This document shows, piece by piece, positions 20,374 through 28,759 of a stretch of DNA of 64,000 nucleotides. A model generated the notes under the pieces. The model had not been told where the DNA came from and ran no database searches. It was given only the letters and a program-made list of their open reading frames with translations. Where the stretch lies: positions 178,931 through 242,930 of the forward strand of contig JAKBVZ010000019.1 in assembly GCA_021841005.1 (NCBI GenBank), written 5' to 3'. The position numbers were made by a program, and so were the translations under genes. Within the stretch, counting starts at the first letter, position 1; every line of letters starts with the position of its first letter. Source of the DNA: Actinomycetes bacterium (GTDB lineage Bacteria > Actinomycetota > Acidimicrobiia > Acidimicrobiales > JAMCPL01).

Positions 20374-21477
20374 ATGGATGACTTGGAGGCGACGATACAA
20401 GCCGGACCGGTGCCACTTACTTTTGGTCGAGGCGATGACCGGATCGAACATAATGCCCATAATGCCGTGGCCGCGAGCAGCGTATCTATGCTGAACGAGG
20501 TGTGCAGATCTTCAGGCCAGCCCTCCGAGGCGACTTCTGACGGAAATCACGACGGTACTAGCTGGAATCCCAGGGACGCACGTAGGAATAGTTCCGGCGT
20601 AGGGACCGGCGGCAGGCTGGAGGACGGCCAATCCGAGAAGGTGGTAGAAGGGCCACTCGAAGTATTGGCGCGTATTGTCGCTGAGCATCCCGCCGACCTC
20701 TATGACATACCGTTGAGCGATCTGGTGGATAGCTTCATGGTGGAGATGAGCGGCATCTTTCACAATGCGGGATGCGATGAAGCTGAGGGTGACGGTACGC
20801 GCACGGGTCAGCGAATAGGACCGTTGGACCTGGACCGCCTGTCCGAATTCCTGTTGCTTGCCTCCACGCTGCTCGAGTGGAAGTCGAGGCTCCTCCTTGC
20901 AAGCGATGACGCACCCGATCTGGACGAGGAGTTGTATGCCCTGGAAGAAAGAGACAAGCTGATCGGTCGTTTCATGGAATTGCAGGTGTATGCGCAGGTG
21001 GCGCAGTCACTTTCCGTCATCATGGAGAGTGCTGCTCTCTCTATTCCAAGATCTGCCGGGTTGGAGGAGAGGTTCGCCACTCTGGCACCTGATTTGCTGG
21101 CAGGAGTGGATGCAGCGACGTTGTGCCGGGTATTTACAGAGATACAGGAAAGAGCATCATCAGCAGGTGTTGAAATCAATCACGTGACCGTCGACAAGGT
21201 GAGCGTGACTGAAACGCTCCGCGCTCTGCGGTATCGCCTCAGGGTACTGCGCCGGACAACATTTCGAGACTTGACCGGCCATCTCAATGAGCGCATGGAC
21301 ATCATTGTCCACTTTCTTGCTATTCTCGAGTTGTACAAGCGTGGCATGGTGGCGCTTAGCCAAGCTGAGACTTTCGGAGATCTGGACATAGAATGGGTCG
21401 CAGCAGATGATGGCACAATAGATGACAATGCACCGGATGGCAGCGGCGCAGAGATGGATGATGGATATGAGGGATAG
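20374..21477 (+). CDS. scpA: Segregation and condensation protein A, with long N-terminal extension
   Basis: Kleisin subunit of the SMC-ScpAB condensin. The conserved part begins near residue 92 with PLEVLARIVAEHPADLYDIPLSDLVDSF, followed by FLLLASTLLEWKSRLLL, which is diagnostic for ScpA. The C-terminal winged helix ends with VVHFLAILELYKRGMVALSQ. The first ~90 residues are poorly conserved and polar, unlike standard ScpA (~250 residues). It overlaps scpB by 20 bases. The leaderless-type promoter directly upstream supports the start at 20374, so the extension seems real. Confidence 0.9.
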   Translation: MDDLEATIQAGPVPLTFGRGDDRIEHNAHNAVAASSVSMLNEVCRSSGQPSEATSDGNHDGTSWNPRDARRNSSGVGTGGRLEDGQSEKVVEGPLEVLARIVAEHPADLYDIPLSDLVDSFMVEMSGIFHNAGCDEAEGDGTRTGQRIGPLDLDRLSEFLLLASTLLEWKSRLLLASDDAPDLDEELYALEERDKLIGRFMELQVYAQVAQSLSVIMESAALSIPRSAGLEERFATLAPDLLAGVDAATLCRVFTEIQERASSAGVEINHVTVDKVSVTETLRALRYRLRVLRRTTFRDLTGHLNERMDIIVHFLAILELYKRGMVALSQAETFGDLDIEWVAADDGTIDDNAPDGSGAEMDDGYEG

Positions 21478-22174
21478 CGAACACGTGTACGATCTATACG
21501 GGGATGGCGGTTATGGTCGGGACGGCGGATGGGCAGTGAATGGTCACGGAGAACAGCGCTATCAGGATGGGAATCCAACCGATCGTCAAGCAGTCACCCA
21601 GCCGGTGCTTACTGAGGCAGAGAGGGCGATAGAAGCCATCCTGCTCGCAGCCATTGAACCGGTGAGGCCGGGCCTGCTGGCCGAACTGCTGGAGATTCCG
21701 GTGACTGCAGTGGAGGAACTGTGTTCAGCCCTTGGTATTCGTTACGAAAAGGAAAAAAGGGGATTCATGCTTGCAAGGGTGGCTGGTGGCTACCGGTTGC
21801 AGACGCATCCTGATATGGCTCCATTCCTGGAAAGGTTCGCCATGGAACGTCTATCGCCTCGTCTCTCCAGTGCTGCGTTGGAAACCTTGGCAGTCATAGC
21901 ATACAAACAGCCGGTATCCAGAGCGCAGGTGGCTGCGCTCCGCGGTGTCAATGTGGACGGTGTCGTCAAGCTTCTTTCCCAGAGGGGATACATTACCGTG
22001 AAGGGCAATGCTCCGGGACCTGGGCGTCCCGCTCTTTATGGCACCACCTCACTCTTCCTCGAGAGTTTGGGCCTGAACAGCTTAGAAGACCTGCCTCCCG
22101 TGCATGATCTGATCCCTTCTTCCGACTCGGATTTGTCGGGCATAGAGGATCGTTTCAGAGACCAGGGTGAATGA
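21458..22174 (+). CDS. scpB: Segregation and condensation protein B
   Basis: Winged-helix partner of ScpA in the condensin complex that compacts and segregates the chromosome. The core starts at LTEAERAIEAILLAAIEPV and continues with LQTHPDMAPFLERF, LSSAALETLAVIAYKQPVSRAQV and the typical RGVNVDGVVKLLSQRGYITVKG. A Gly/Asp/Tyr-rich N-terminal extension of ~45 residues precedes the core. Several in-frame ATGs exist (21422, 21458, 21461, 21467); I chose 21458, which overlaps the scpA end only slightly. The 3' end overlaps rluB by eight bases. Confidence 0.92.
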   Translation: MMDMRDSEHVYDLYGDGGYGRDGGWAVNGHGEQRYQDGNPTDRQAVTQPVLTEAERAIEAILLAAIEPVRPGLLAELLEIPVTAVEELCSALGIRYEKEKRGFMLARVAGGYRLQTHPDMAPFLERFAMERLSPRLSSAALETLAVIAYKQPVSRAQVAALRGVNVDGVVKLLSQRGYITVKGNAPGPGRPALYGTTSLFLESLGLNSLEDLPPVHDLIPSSDSDLSGIEDRFRDQGE

Positions 22175-22889
22175 GAAACTGCAGAAGATCATGGCCGGAG
22201 CCGGCATCGCCAGCCGCCGGCGCTGCGAGGAGCTTATCGTAGATGGCAGGGTGACGGTGAACGGTCAGGTTGCCGCTATAGGCACGAGGGCCGATCCATC
22301 GTCTGATACCATATGTCTGGATGGAGTCAGGCTACCGGTAAATCCAAACCATGTCTATTACCTGCTCAACAAGGAGCTAGGCGTGGTATCCACCGCGGAT
22401 GATCCGTTTGGCAGGCGCACGGTGGTCGATTGCGTGCCAGGTACGGTGCGAGTGTATCCGGTCGGCAGGCTGGACGCAGACAGCGAAGGCCTTATCTTGC
22501 TGACAAATGATGGAGATCTGGCCTACAGGGTGACGCATCCTTCCTTCGAGATCGACAAGGAATACCTTGTGCAGGTGGAGGGCAGGCTATCCAAGGCTGA
22601 TACCGCCAAGCTGAGGAAGGGAGTGGAATTGGGTGATGGTCTTGCATCCGCGACCAGCGTCAGCGTGGTCGCGCCCGATACTCTTACCATTACCGTTAGA
22701 GAAGGTCGCAACAGGATGGTACGGAGGATGTGCGATGCCATTGGACACCCAGTAATACGCCTAGTACGTACCAGGATTGGGCCCGTGACCAGTAGGTCGT
22801 TGCAACCCGGCTCATTCAGGTATCTCGATCGCGACGAGCTGAATGCGCTTTTCGAGTCGGTCGGCTCCTCTCGCGTACGTGCTGTCTGA
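22167..22889 (+). CDS. rluB: rRNA pseudouridine synthase, RluB/RsuA family
   Basis: A 240-residue enzyme that isomerises a uridine of 23S (or 16S) rRNA. It has an S4 domain at the N-terminus (LQKIMAGAGIASRRRCEELI) and the catalytic motif VGRLDADSEGLILLTNDGDLA with the nucleophilic Asp in GRLD. The late motif REGRNRMVRRMCDAIGHPV is also typical. The start is GTG 22167 within the end of scpB. The scpA-scpB-rluB order is conserved across actinobacteria and firmicutes. The exact target uridine cannot be decided from sequence. Confidence 0.92.
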   Translation: MNEKLQKIMAGAGIASRRRCEELIVDGRVTVNGQVAAIGTRADPSSDTICLDGVRLPVNPNHVYYLLNKELGVVSTADDPFGRRTVVDCVPGTVRVYPVGRLDADSEGLILLTNDGDLAYRVTHPSFEIDKEYLVQVEGRLSKADTAKLRKGVELGDGLASATSVSVVAPDTLTITVREGRNRMVRRMCDAIGHPVIRLVRTRIGPVTSRSLQPGSFRYLDRDELNALFESVGSSRVRAV

Positions 22890-23018
22890 TATTATCTGGA
22901 CAATGCAAGAGCACACTCAAGCCATTGGATCCCGACGCATCCATCGACAGGTACCAGCTCACCGATATGGATGGGATGGAGATCTAGGTTCTCTGGAGCG
23001 GATGGAGATAGAGCGCAC

Positions 23019-23381
23019 ATGCAACTCTATGTGAGAGCCATAAGGGGCGCGACGACGGTCGATGAGGATACCCGCGAGCAGGTCACTAAGCGTACCCAGG
23101 AACTTCTTGCCGTCATTCTCGAGGCCAACGATCTGGAGATTGGAGATCTGATCAGCGTATTGTTTACCGCGACAAGTGACATAGCTTCTATGTTCCCTGC
23201 CACTGCAGGGCGGTCCATGGGTCTGTCGGGTGTGCCGTTGCTGTGTGCCAGGGAATTAGATATAGATGGGTCCCTGCCTCTATGCATACGCGTAATGGTC
23301 CATGCATATACTCCCAGGGCAATGGTGGATATCAAGCATATCTATCTGGAGGGCGCCACCGTGCTAAGGGAGGACATCTAG
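23019..23381 (+). CDS. aroH: Monofunctional chorismate mutase, AroH type
   Basis: A 120-residue AroH-fold chorismate mutase that converts chorismate to prephenate for Phe and Tyr synthesis. It starts with the typical VRAIRGATTVDEDTREQV, containing the active-site Arg in RGATTV, and has PLLCARELDIDGSLPLCIRV with the second Arg and the Glu of the active site. The last strand IKHIYLEGATVLRED is also characteristic. GGAGATAGAGCGCAC precedes ATG 23019, so the longer upstream frame is not needed. It is followed six bases later by aroA, giving a small aromatic-pathway operon. Confidence 0.93.
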   Translation: MQLYVRAIRGATTVDEDTREQVTKRTQELLAVILEANDLEIGDLISVLFTATSDIASMFPATAGRSMGLSGVPLLCARELDIDGSLPLCIRVMVHAYTPRAMVDIKHIYLEGATVLREDI

Positions 23382-23387
23382 CTCATC

Positions 23388-24917
23388 ATGGCCGTAGCAA
23401 ACGGTGCCTGCGTGCAGGTCGATGGGGAGAGCCTGGTGATTACTGCCGGCAGATCGCTTACCGGTGAGGTTGCGGTTCCCGGTGACAAATCGATATCTCA
23501 TCGCGCAATTATGCTGTCAATGTTGGCTTCAGGCAAGTCGTCGATTACAGGGTTGCCTTCCGGCGACGATGTGGCACGTACCATTGCGGCCGCTCGCCAT
23601 CTCGGGATTGATATCAGGCCGATCGGTAGTACAGTGGGCAAAATAGCGGGGAGCACAGTGAGCGCAGTAGGTACGGTGGCGGTAGGCGGGTTGATCGGGA
23701 GTGCAGCTGTGGAGAGTGCAGCGGGCGAGGTAGACATATACGGTGGCAGGGACAGGATCAGGGCTCCCAAGATGGCGCTCGATATGGGAAATTCCGGTAC
23801 AGGTATGCGGCTCCTGGCAGGGCTCCTGGCAGGATTTCCCTGGTCCGTACAGCTGGTGGGAGACGAGTCGCTTTCCGTACGTCCGATGGATCGTATTGCC
23901 GTACCTCTCGGAATGATGGGAGCCACGGTATCCGGCATAGGAGAGAAGTGTCATGCTCCGCTCGTCGTCACCGGTGGCGCACTCCACGGCATTGATTACA
24001 TGCCACCCCAGCCGAGCGCTCAAGTGAAGTCGGCAATACTGTTTGCTGGTCTTTCGGCCACCGGTACGACCACCATCAGGGAAAAGACGCGTACCAGGAT
24101 ACATACTGAAGAGCTACTAAGCCTCGCCGGTGCCGCGTTGGCTGTCAATGGCCCAGGACAGGAGTTTGTTCAACGGCTCGGGGGAGAAGCCGTCCAGGGT
24201 ATCGGGTGGGAACCGGATTGTGTGACAGCCAGCGGTGAAGACGTCTATTGTGCAAGCGTGAAGGCATCGGAACCATCTCCTATCGATCTGGATATACCTG
24301 GCGATCCATCGCAAGCGGCATACTTTTTGGTTGCCGCGCTGATGGTACCCGGAAGCGCCATCCGGGTCGGACCGATCTACATTGGCGATACACGTACGGG
24401 CTTTCTAGAGGTGTTAAAACGCATGGGGGCTGTCATGACGACCAGCCCTTTGCCTGCATGTTCGCTGCCGGTAGGCCATATAGAGGCCCGCTATTCTCGA
24501 TTGCGCGCCACAAGCATAGAACCGGGGGAGGTGGCGTCGCTCGTGGACGAGGTGCCGGTGCTCGCCGTGGCTGCATCAGTTGCAGAAGGCGAGACGGTGT
24601 TCAAGGGTCTGGGGGAACTCAGGGTAAAGGAATCGAACAGATTGGAGGGCACGGCCCAGATGATCAATGCCTTCGGCGGGCGTGCCGGCGTAGAAGGAGA
24701 CAGCCTCATGATCGAAGGAGTCGAGCATTTGGATGCAGGCACGATACATTCACGAGGCGATCACAGGGTCGTCATGGCGAGTGCCGTGGCTGCCCTGGCT
24801 GCCACGCCAGGTGGTGTAAGTACTATCAGTGGTTACCCTGCTGTCAGGACGAGCTACCCAGGCTTTGCCGACGATCTGAGCATGGTGACCGATGGATGGG
24901 TGGACAGGCAGACCTGA
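23388..24917 (+). CDS. aroA: 3-phosphoshikimate 1-carboxyvinyltransferase (EPSP synthase) with insertions
   Basis: Transfers enolpyruvyl from PEP to shikimate-3-phosphate. Motifs include VPGDKSISHRAIMLSMLASG (substrate-binding Lys and Ser), MALDMGNSGTGMRLLAGLLAG (the NSGT loop), PAQVKSAILFAGLSA as PSAQVKSAILFAG, and the C-terminal GLGELRVKESNRLEG and SRGDHRVVMASAVAAL. At 509 residues it is ~75 longer than usual. The extra material is near residues 65-110 (Gly/Val/Ser-rich) and 225-280. Active-site residues look intact, so it should be functional. The NSGTGMR loop has Gly-Thr-Gly rather than GTAxR, so inhibitor sensitivity class cannot be read from it. Confidence 0.93.
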   Translation: MAVANGACVQVDGESLVITAGRSLTGEVAVPGDKSISHRAIMLSMLASGKSSITGLPSGDDVARTIAAARHLGIDIRPIGSTVGKIAGSTVSAVGTVAVGGLIGSAAVESAAGEVDIYGGRDRIRAPKMALDMGNSGTGMRLLAGLLAGFPWSVQLVGDESLSVRPMDRIAVPLGMMGATVSGIGEKCHAPLVVTGGALHGIDYMPPQPSAQVKSAILFAGLSATGTTTIREKTRTRIHTEELLSLAGAALAVNGPGQEFVQRLGGEAVQGIGWEPDCVTASGEDVYCASVKASEPSPIDLDIPGDPSQAAYFLVAALMVPGSAIRVGPIYIGDTRTGFLEVLKRMGAVMTTSPLPACSLPVGHIEARYSRLRATSIEPGEVASLVDEVPVLAVAASVAEGETVFKGLGELRVKESNRLEGTAQMINAFGGRAGVEGDSLMIEGVEHLDAGTIHSRGDHRVVMASAVAALAATPGGVSTISGYPAVRTSYPGFADDLSMVTDGWVDRQT

Positions 24918-24938
24918 GAAAGTTGATGGAGTTATGGC

Positions 24939-25709
24939 ATGGTCGGGAACATCGAGGTTGCGCCTCAATGCACTTGGGGCACGGTTAAGATGCCGGGTGA
25001 TGGCTTGCTGATTTCCATTGATGGTCCAGCCGGCTCTGGCAAGTCCACCTTGGCAATAGCTCTGGGTAAGCGGCTTGGCCTGGAGGTACTTGATACTGGT
25101 GCGATGTACCGTGCCGCTGCCCTACTGGTTCTGCAACATGGAATCGATGTAACATCCGACATGACCGATACATCCGATTCACAGGTGGCGTCGCTGGTAC
25201 ATGGCTGTTCGATAGAGGTAGGGCCCAGGGTGTTGCTGGATGGGGTCGATGTGACCGATGCCATAAGGACGCACCAAGTCGACATGTTGGTGTCACGCGT
25301 GGCAGCCATACCTGCGGTGCGTGAAGACTTGGTGGCACGCCAGCGCGCCTGGATTGCAGTACACGATGGTGGCGTGGTCGAAGGCAGGGACATAGGAACC
25401 GTCGTTGCCCCTGACGCCGACCTCAAGGTATTTCTTGTCGCTTCAGATGAGGTCAGGATCGCCCGGCGAGCCGCTGAGCGGGGCATGCCGGCTGATCTAT
25501 CTTTGTCCGGCGTGGTGCAAGGATTGCTCGGCCGGGACAGGATTGATTCTGCGAGGCCGGTGGGTGCCCTTCCGGATGCCGTCAGGATGCGGACCCTCGA
25601 ACAGGAAGACAACGTACTTGTCATAGACTCCACGAGCGCTACTGCTGTCACGGTCCTAGATACAGTGATGGCCAAGATAAAAGAGATGAGGTTGATAGAT
25701 GCGGTATAG
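24939..25709 (+). CDS. cmk: Cytidylate kinase
   Basis: Phosphorylates CMP and dCMP. The P-loop ISIDGPAGSGKSTLAIALG is at residues ~26-44, followed by VLDTGAMYRAAALLVL. The CMP-binding and lid motifs are VVEGRDIGTVVAPDADLKVFL and ARRAAERG. The open frame starts 17 residues before MPGDGLL (24990); either start is possible and the second fits the family better. It overlaps plsC by 11 bases. The order aroA-cmk-plsC is typical. Confidence 0.93.
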   Translation: MVGNIEVAPQCTWGTVKMPGDGLLISIDGPAGSGKSTLAIALGKRLGLEVLDTGAMYRAAALLVLQHGIDVTSDMTDTSDSQVASLVHGCSIEVGPRVLLDGVDVTDAIRTHQVDMLVSRVAAIPAVREDLVARQRAWIAVHDGGVVEGRDIGTVVAPDADLKVFLVASDEVRIARRAAERGMPADLSLSGVVQGLLGRDRIDSARPVGALPDAVRMRTLEQEDNVLVIDSTSATAVTVLDTVMAKIKEMRLIDAV

Positions 25710-26388
25710 TGCTAGCTCGCAGGACCTGGATGCAGCTGGAGTGAAGGTACCCTGGTGGCTTTATGCAGGTACCCGGTCATTGGCGCACTGGATCAACCAG
25801 CGCATGTGGCATGTGGAGGTGGAACGGCGATGGCTGGTGCCTGAGTTCGGGCCGATCATCATTGCGCCGGTGCACCGGAGTTTCATAGATTTCTTTATTG
25901 CCTCAGAGGTGACCAATAGGCCGGTTGCATTCATGGCGAAGAACGAGCTGTGGAAGTACCACCTGCCGGCAAGGTTCCTGGAGGCATTTGGCGCGTTCCC
26001 GGTCAACAGGACTGGCGTGGACAGGAAGGCTCTCGAGCGGGCAGAAGCCATCCTGAAAGCAGGTGGCACGCTAATCCTGTTCCCAGAAGGAACCCGACGT
26101 ACCGGGGACACTGTTACCACGCTGCACGAAGGAGCAGCATTCTTGGCAGCAAGAACCGGTGCTGTCGTAGTGCCCGTAGCGCTCACCGGAACCGAGCGGA
26201 TAATGCCGAAGGGAACCAAGATTCCCAAGAGAATGCCGGTCAGGATCGTCGTGGGTCGCCCCGTTCAGGCACCAGTACCCGAAGGAGGTTCCCGGATACG
26301 GCGGAGCGAGCTTGCCAAGGCAACTGAAGCCATCAAGGAAGCAATGCAGGCAACCTTTGACGAGGTCAACTTACCTCATCCGTCCTGA
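25699..26388 (+). CDS. plsC: 1-acyl-glycerol-3-phosphate acyltransferase
   Basis: A membrane-associated acyltransferase of 229 residues that makes phosphatidate from lysophosphatidate. The catalytic Hx4D box is in APVHRSFIDFFIAS (~residues 55-68), block II is AFGAFPVNRTG, and the glycerol-phosphate-binding block III is TLILFPEGTRRTGD. Block IV is VPVALTGTERIMP. No strong transmembrane helix is evident, so it is probably a peripheral protein. The start overlaps cmk. It converges on the GT2 gene, with a hairpin between them. Confidence 0.9.
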   Translation: MRYSASSQDLDAAGVKVPWWLYAGTRSLAHWINQRMWHVEVERRWLVPEFGPIIIAPVHRSFIDFFIASEVTNRPVAFMAKNELWKYHLPARFLEAFGAFPVNRTGVDRKALERAEAILKAGGTLILFPEGTRRTGDTVTTLHEGAAFLAARTGAVVVPVALTGTERIMPKGTKIPKRMPVRIVVGRPVQAPVPEGGSRIRRSELAKATEAIKEAMQATFDEVNLPHPS

Positions 26389-26432
26389 TCTTCGCCGTTC
26401 CCTGCCCGGCAGCAGCCCCGTCTCGCTGCTGG

Positions 26433-26458
26433 CATCCTCCCCATGGCTTCTCCAGGGG
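26433..26458. terminator. Hairpin between convergent plsC and glycosyltransferase genes
   Basis: CCCC-A-TGG (26439-26446) pairs with CCAGGGG (26452-26458) around a five-base loop, with one bulged base. It lies 45 bp after the plsC stop and could serve as a terminator, though no run of T follows. The sequence CATCCTCCCCATGGCTT also occurs at 48278-48294, so it may instead be the remnant end of a mobile element. Confidence 0.35.
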
Positions 26459-26509
26459 CTACTAGGACTTATCTGGTCATACCGGCGCAATCCCAACCAG
26501 GCGCAACGG

Positions 26510-27415
26510 TCAGCGATTGCGACGTTCCCGCAGCCAAGTCCTAGCGGTCACCATCGCGTAGTTGAATCCGAACCAGACATTGTGGCCCTTTTTGGTGGTG
26601 CCTGAAGCTCTCGGATGCCATGTCACGGGTCTTTCCTGTATACGCCATCCGTGCATTGCTGCGGCTATAATCACTTCTGCGGTCTGGTACTGAGCTTGCT
26701 CCAGGGTGATATCGTCCAGTAACGCGGCCCTGAACGCTCTGTAGCCATTGGAGGTATCAGTTATATTCACTTTGGTCAACAGGCTGATCACCTTACCGAA
26801 GAACAGCACTCCAGCCTTGCGCATACGATCGGATGTGTGGTCAGTGCCAAGCCGCCTGCTTCCTACTACAAGATCCGCTTCGCCGGAAACAACAGGCTCC
26901 AGCAGTTGCTCCATCTCTTTGGGGTCATTCTGCCCATCGGCATCCAAGGTCACCACGTACCTCGCTCCATGACGTAAAGCCAGCTCGTAGCCGATTTTAA
27001 GGGCTATTCCGTGTCCCATGTTGACCGGGAGTACGCAGCAATACATGTTCTGTGCATGGCTAGGATGTTTCATGACGACATCTTCCGTGCCGTCATCACC
27101 ACCGTCAACCACTACCAGAGTGGTGGTTGCAAAGCCGCAGGCAGTAACTGGGATCGCGTCCAATACCTGTCCTATGTTGGATACTTCTTCGTAGGCGGCC
27201 ACCAGCGCAACGACCGGTTCCATCCGCACCTCGGGATACCTATGGTAGAAGTCCTTCAGAGCAAGACCGCTAACGAGGTCATTTACATTTGATGGCTTGA
27301 CGTCGGGTATGCTGTGCTGCTCCATATTGTCCAGGCTAATCGCTGGCAAGGGTGTGTTCAAGGCAGTGGTAATTACAACGACGAGGTATGACTTGCTGTC
27401 TGGTGTTGCCACCAT
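26510..27415 (-). CDS. Family 2 glycosyltransferase (dolichol-phosphate mannosyltransferase-like)
   Basis: A GT-A fold transferase. The nucleotide-binding start is VVALVAAYEEVSNIGQVLD, followed by VVVDGGDDGTEDVV. The DxD metal motif is in VVTLDADGQNDPKEM, and a typical third motif DLVVGSRRLGTDHTSDRMRK follows. The enzyme probably transfers a sugar from a nucleotide donor to a polyprenyl phosphate or lipid at the membrane surface. There is no transmembrane segment. The first ~65 residues before MEPVVAL are not conserved and the real start may be nearer 27220. It is not in an obvious operon with ispH. Confidence 0.8.
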   Translation of the reverse strand: MVATPDSKSYLVVVITTALNTPLPAISLDNMEQHSIPDVKPSNVNDLVSGLALKDFYHRYPEVRMEPVVALVAAYEEVSNIGQVLDAIPVTACGFATTTLVVVDGGDDGTEDVVMKHPSHAQNMYCCVLPVNMGHGIALKIGYELALRHGARYVVTLDADGQNDPKEMEQLLEPVVSGEADLVVGSRRLGTDHTSDRMRKAGVLFFGKVISLLTKVNITDTSNGYRAFRAALLDDITLEQAQYQTAEVIIAAAMHGWRIQERPVTWHPRASGTTKKGHNVWFGFNYAMVTARTWLRERRNR

Positions 27416-27494
27416 TGAAGCCGCATACCGGCTGTGAGTGCTTGGATTACGGGGAACCTTGAACCGCGGGGACTTGCCGGACCAGGCAGCATGT

Positions 27495-28601
27495 TCAGGA
27501 AATTATTTCGTCCAATACTCGTGAAGCATCAGTATGCCGGTCATCAATGGTGCTATGCGTGGTTATGCCAGTAGTCTGGCCAAACCCGTCGAAGGTGGCG
27601 ACGCGTGAGGTCGTTGCAAGTTTAGGTGGTATACCCAGTCCGATGTGGACGGTGGCACCGATGCCCCTGAGCAGTTCACGCAACTCTGGCGGGGGAGGGA
27701 AGTATTCAGCTTCGTCTGTTACGCTTTCCTCCACCACCCCATTTGCAGGGGAGAGTTTGGCGATTACCTGTTCCACGAGGTATGCCGGAGCTGAGGCGCC
27801 CGCGGTCAATCCTATGGTGCCTTCCAAGTCGCAAGGAAGTGCATCGGGATCATCCATCCTTATGACCCTCCTACAGCCTTCCGACTCAGCTACTCTTACC
27901 AGAGCTGCGGTGTTGGAGGAATTGGGTGAGCCTATAACAATTACGGCACTACACTTGCCAACCAACGAGCGCAAGGCAGCCTGCCTGTTGGTAGTTGCAA
28001 AACAGAGATCCGACCGATCCGGCATCCAAGCATCGGGGAAAATGTCCAACGCATGGCTGACTATACCACGCCATTCGTTATGGCTGAGCGTAGTCTGCGC
28101 CAAGAGAGCAACCGGGGTGGAGGTGCCTATACTTGCTGCAAGCCTGTCCACGTCCTCAGCTGAGTTTACCAGGTGCACAGCATCGGGCGCCACCGCCATG
28201 GTCCCCACGGCCTCTTCGTGGCCTGAGTGTCCGATATAGATTATCTGGTATCCCTTGGACGCACGAACCTTTACCTCATGATGTACCTTGGTCACCAGCG
28301 GGCACACGGCATCTACGACTACGTTTACGTGCCGTCTTGCCTGTTCGACCACATCTGGCGCCGTACCATGTGCAGAGAGTACGAGCGGGGCACCTGGGGG
28401 TACTTGATCCACATTGTCGACAAATACCACGCCCAAGGATTGGAATCGTTCGACCACGTGCTTGTTGTGAACTATCTCATGGTAGCAGTACACGGGCGGT
28501 TCGAATACCCTGACCATCCAGGCCAAAGCTTTAATGGCTTTCTCCACACCGGCGCAGAAGCCGCGTGGAGATGCGAGTATGACACGATCTACATTCACCA
28601 C
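27495..28601 (-). CDS. ispH: 4-hydroxy-3-methylbut-2-enyl diphosphate reductase
   Basis: Last enzyme of the non-mevalonate (MEP) isoprenoid pathway, making IPP and DMAPP. The three cysteines that ligate the iron-sulfur cluster are seen in SPRGFCAGVEKAI, DAVCPLVTKVH and DLCFATTNRQA. The motif VLSAHGTAPDV and the substrate-binding IGHSGHEEAVGT are also present, as is GLTAGASAPAYLVEQV. It has ~50 additional C-terminal residues after the usual end. The start is GTG at 28601 or the next GTG; TAGTAT lies five bases upstream and may be the -10 of a leaderless transcript. It is divergent from the downstream glycosyltransferase. Confidence 0.95.
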   Translation of the reverse strand: MVNVDRVILASPRGFCAGVEKAIKALAWMVRVFEPPVYCYHEIVHNKHVVERFQSLGVVFVDNVDQVPPGAPLVLSAHGTAPDVVEQARRHVNVVVDAVCPLVTKVHHEVKVRASKGYQIIYIGHSGHEEAVGTMAVAPDAVHLVNSAEDVDRLAASIGTSTPVALLAQTTLSHNEWRGIVSHALDIFPDAWMPDRSDLCFATTNRQAALRSLVGKCSAVIVIGSPNSSNTAALVRVAESEGCRRVIRMDDPDALPCDLEGTIGLTAGASAPAYLVEQVIAKLSPANGVVEESVTDEAEYFPPPPELRELLRGIGATVHIGLGIPPKLATTSRVATFDGFGQTTGITTHSTIDDRHTDASRVLDEIIS

Positions 28602-28759
28602 TCACCATACTACAGCGGCGGCCTGATCAGAGCTGTTCAGCCAACCGTTAGCATGCTGGTATCCAGGCATCCAGCAGCCTAGGAATGGAGTCTACATTTG
28701 GCGAGATGGCACCAAGATTGTAGAGTATGGGAGTGACATCTGGAGCAGCCGCATACTAA

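Noticed and set aside
24248..24988. 246-residue frame inside aroA
   Set aside because: Shadow of the aroA reading frame rich in Arg, Gly and Cys; aroA motifs are in the other frame.
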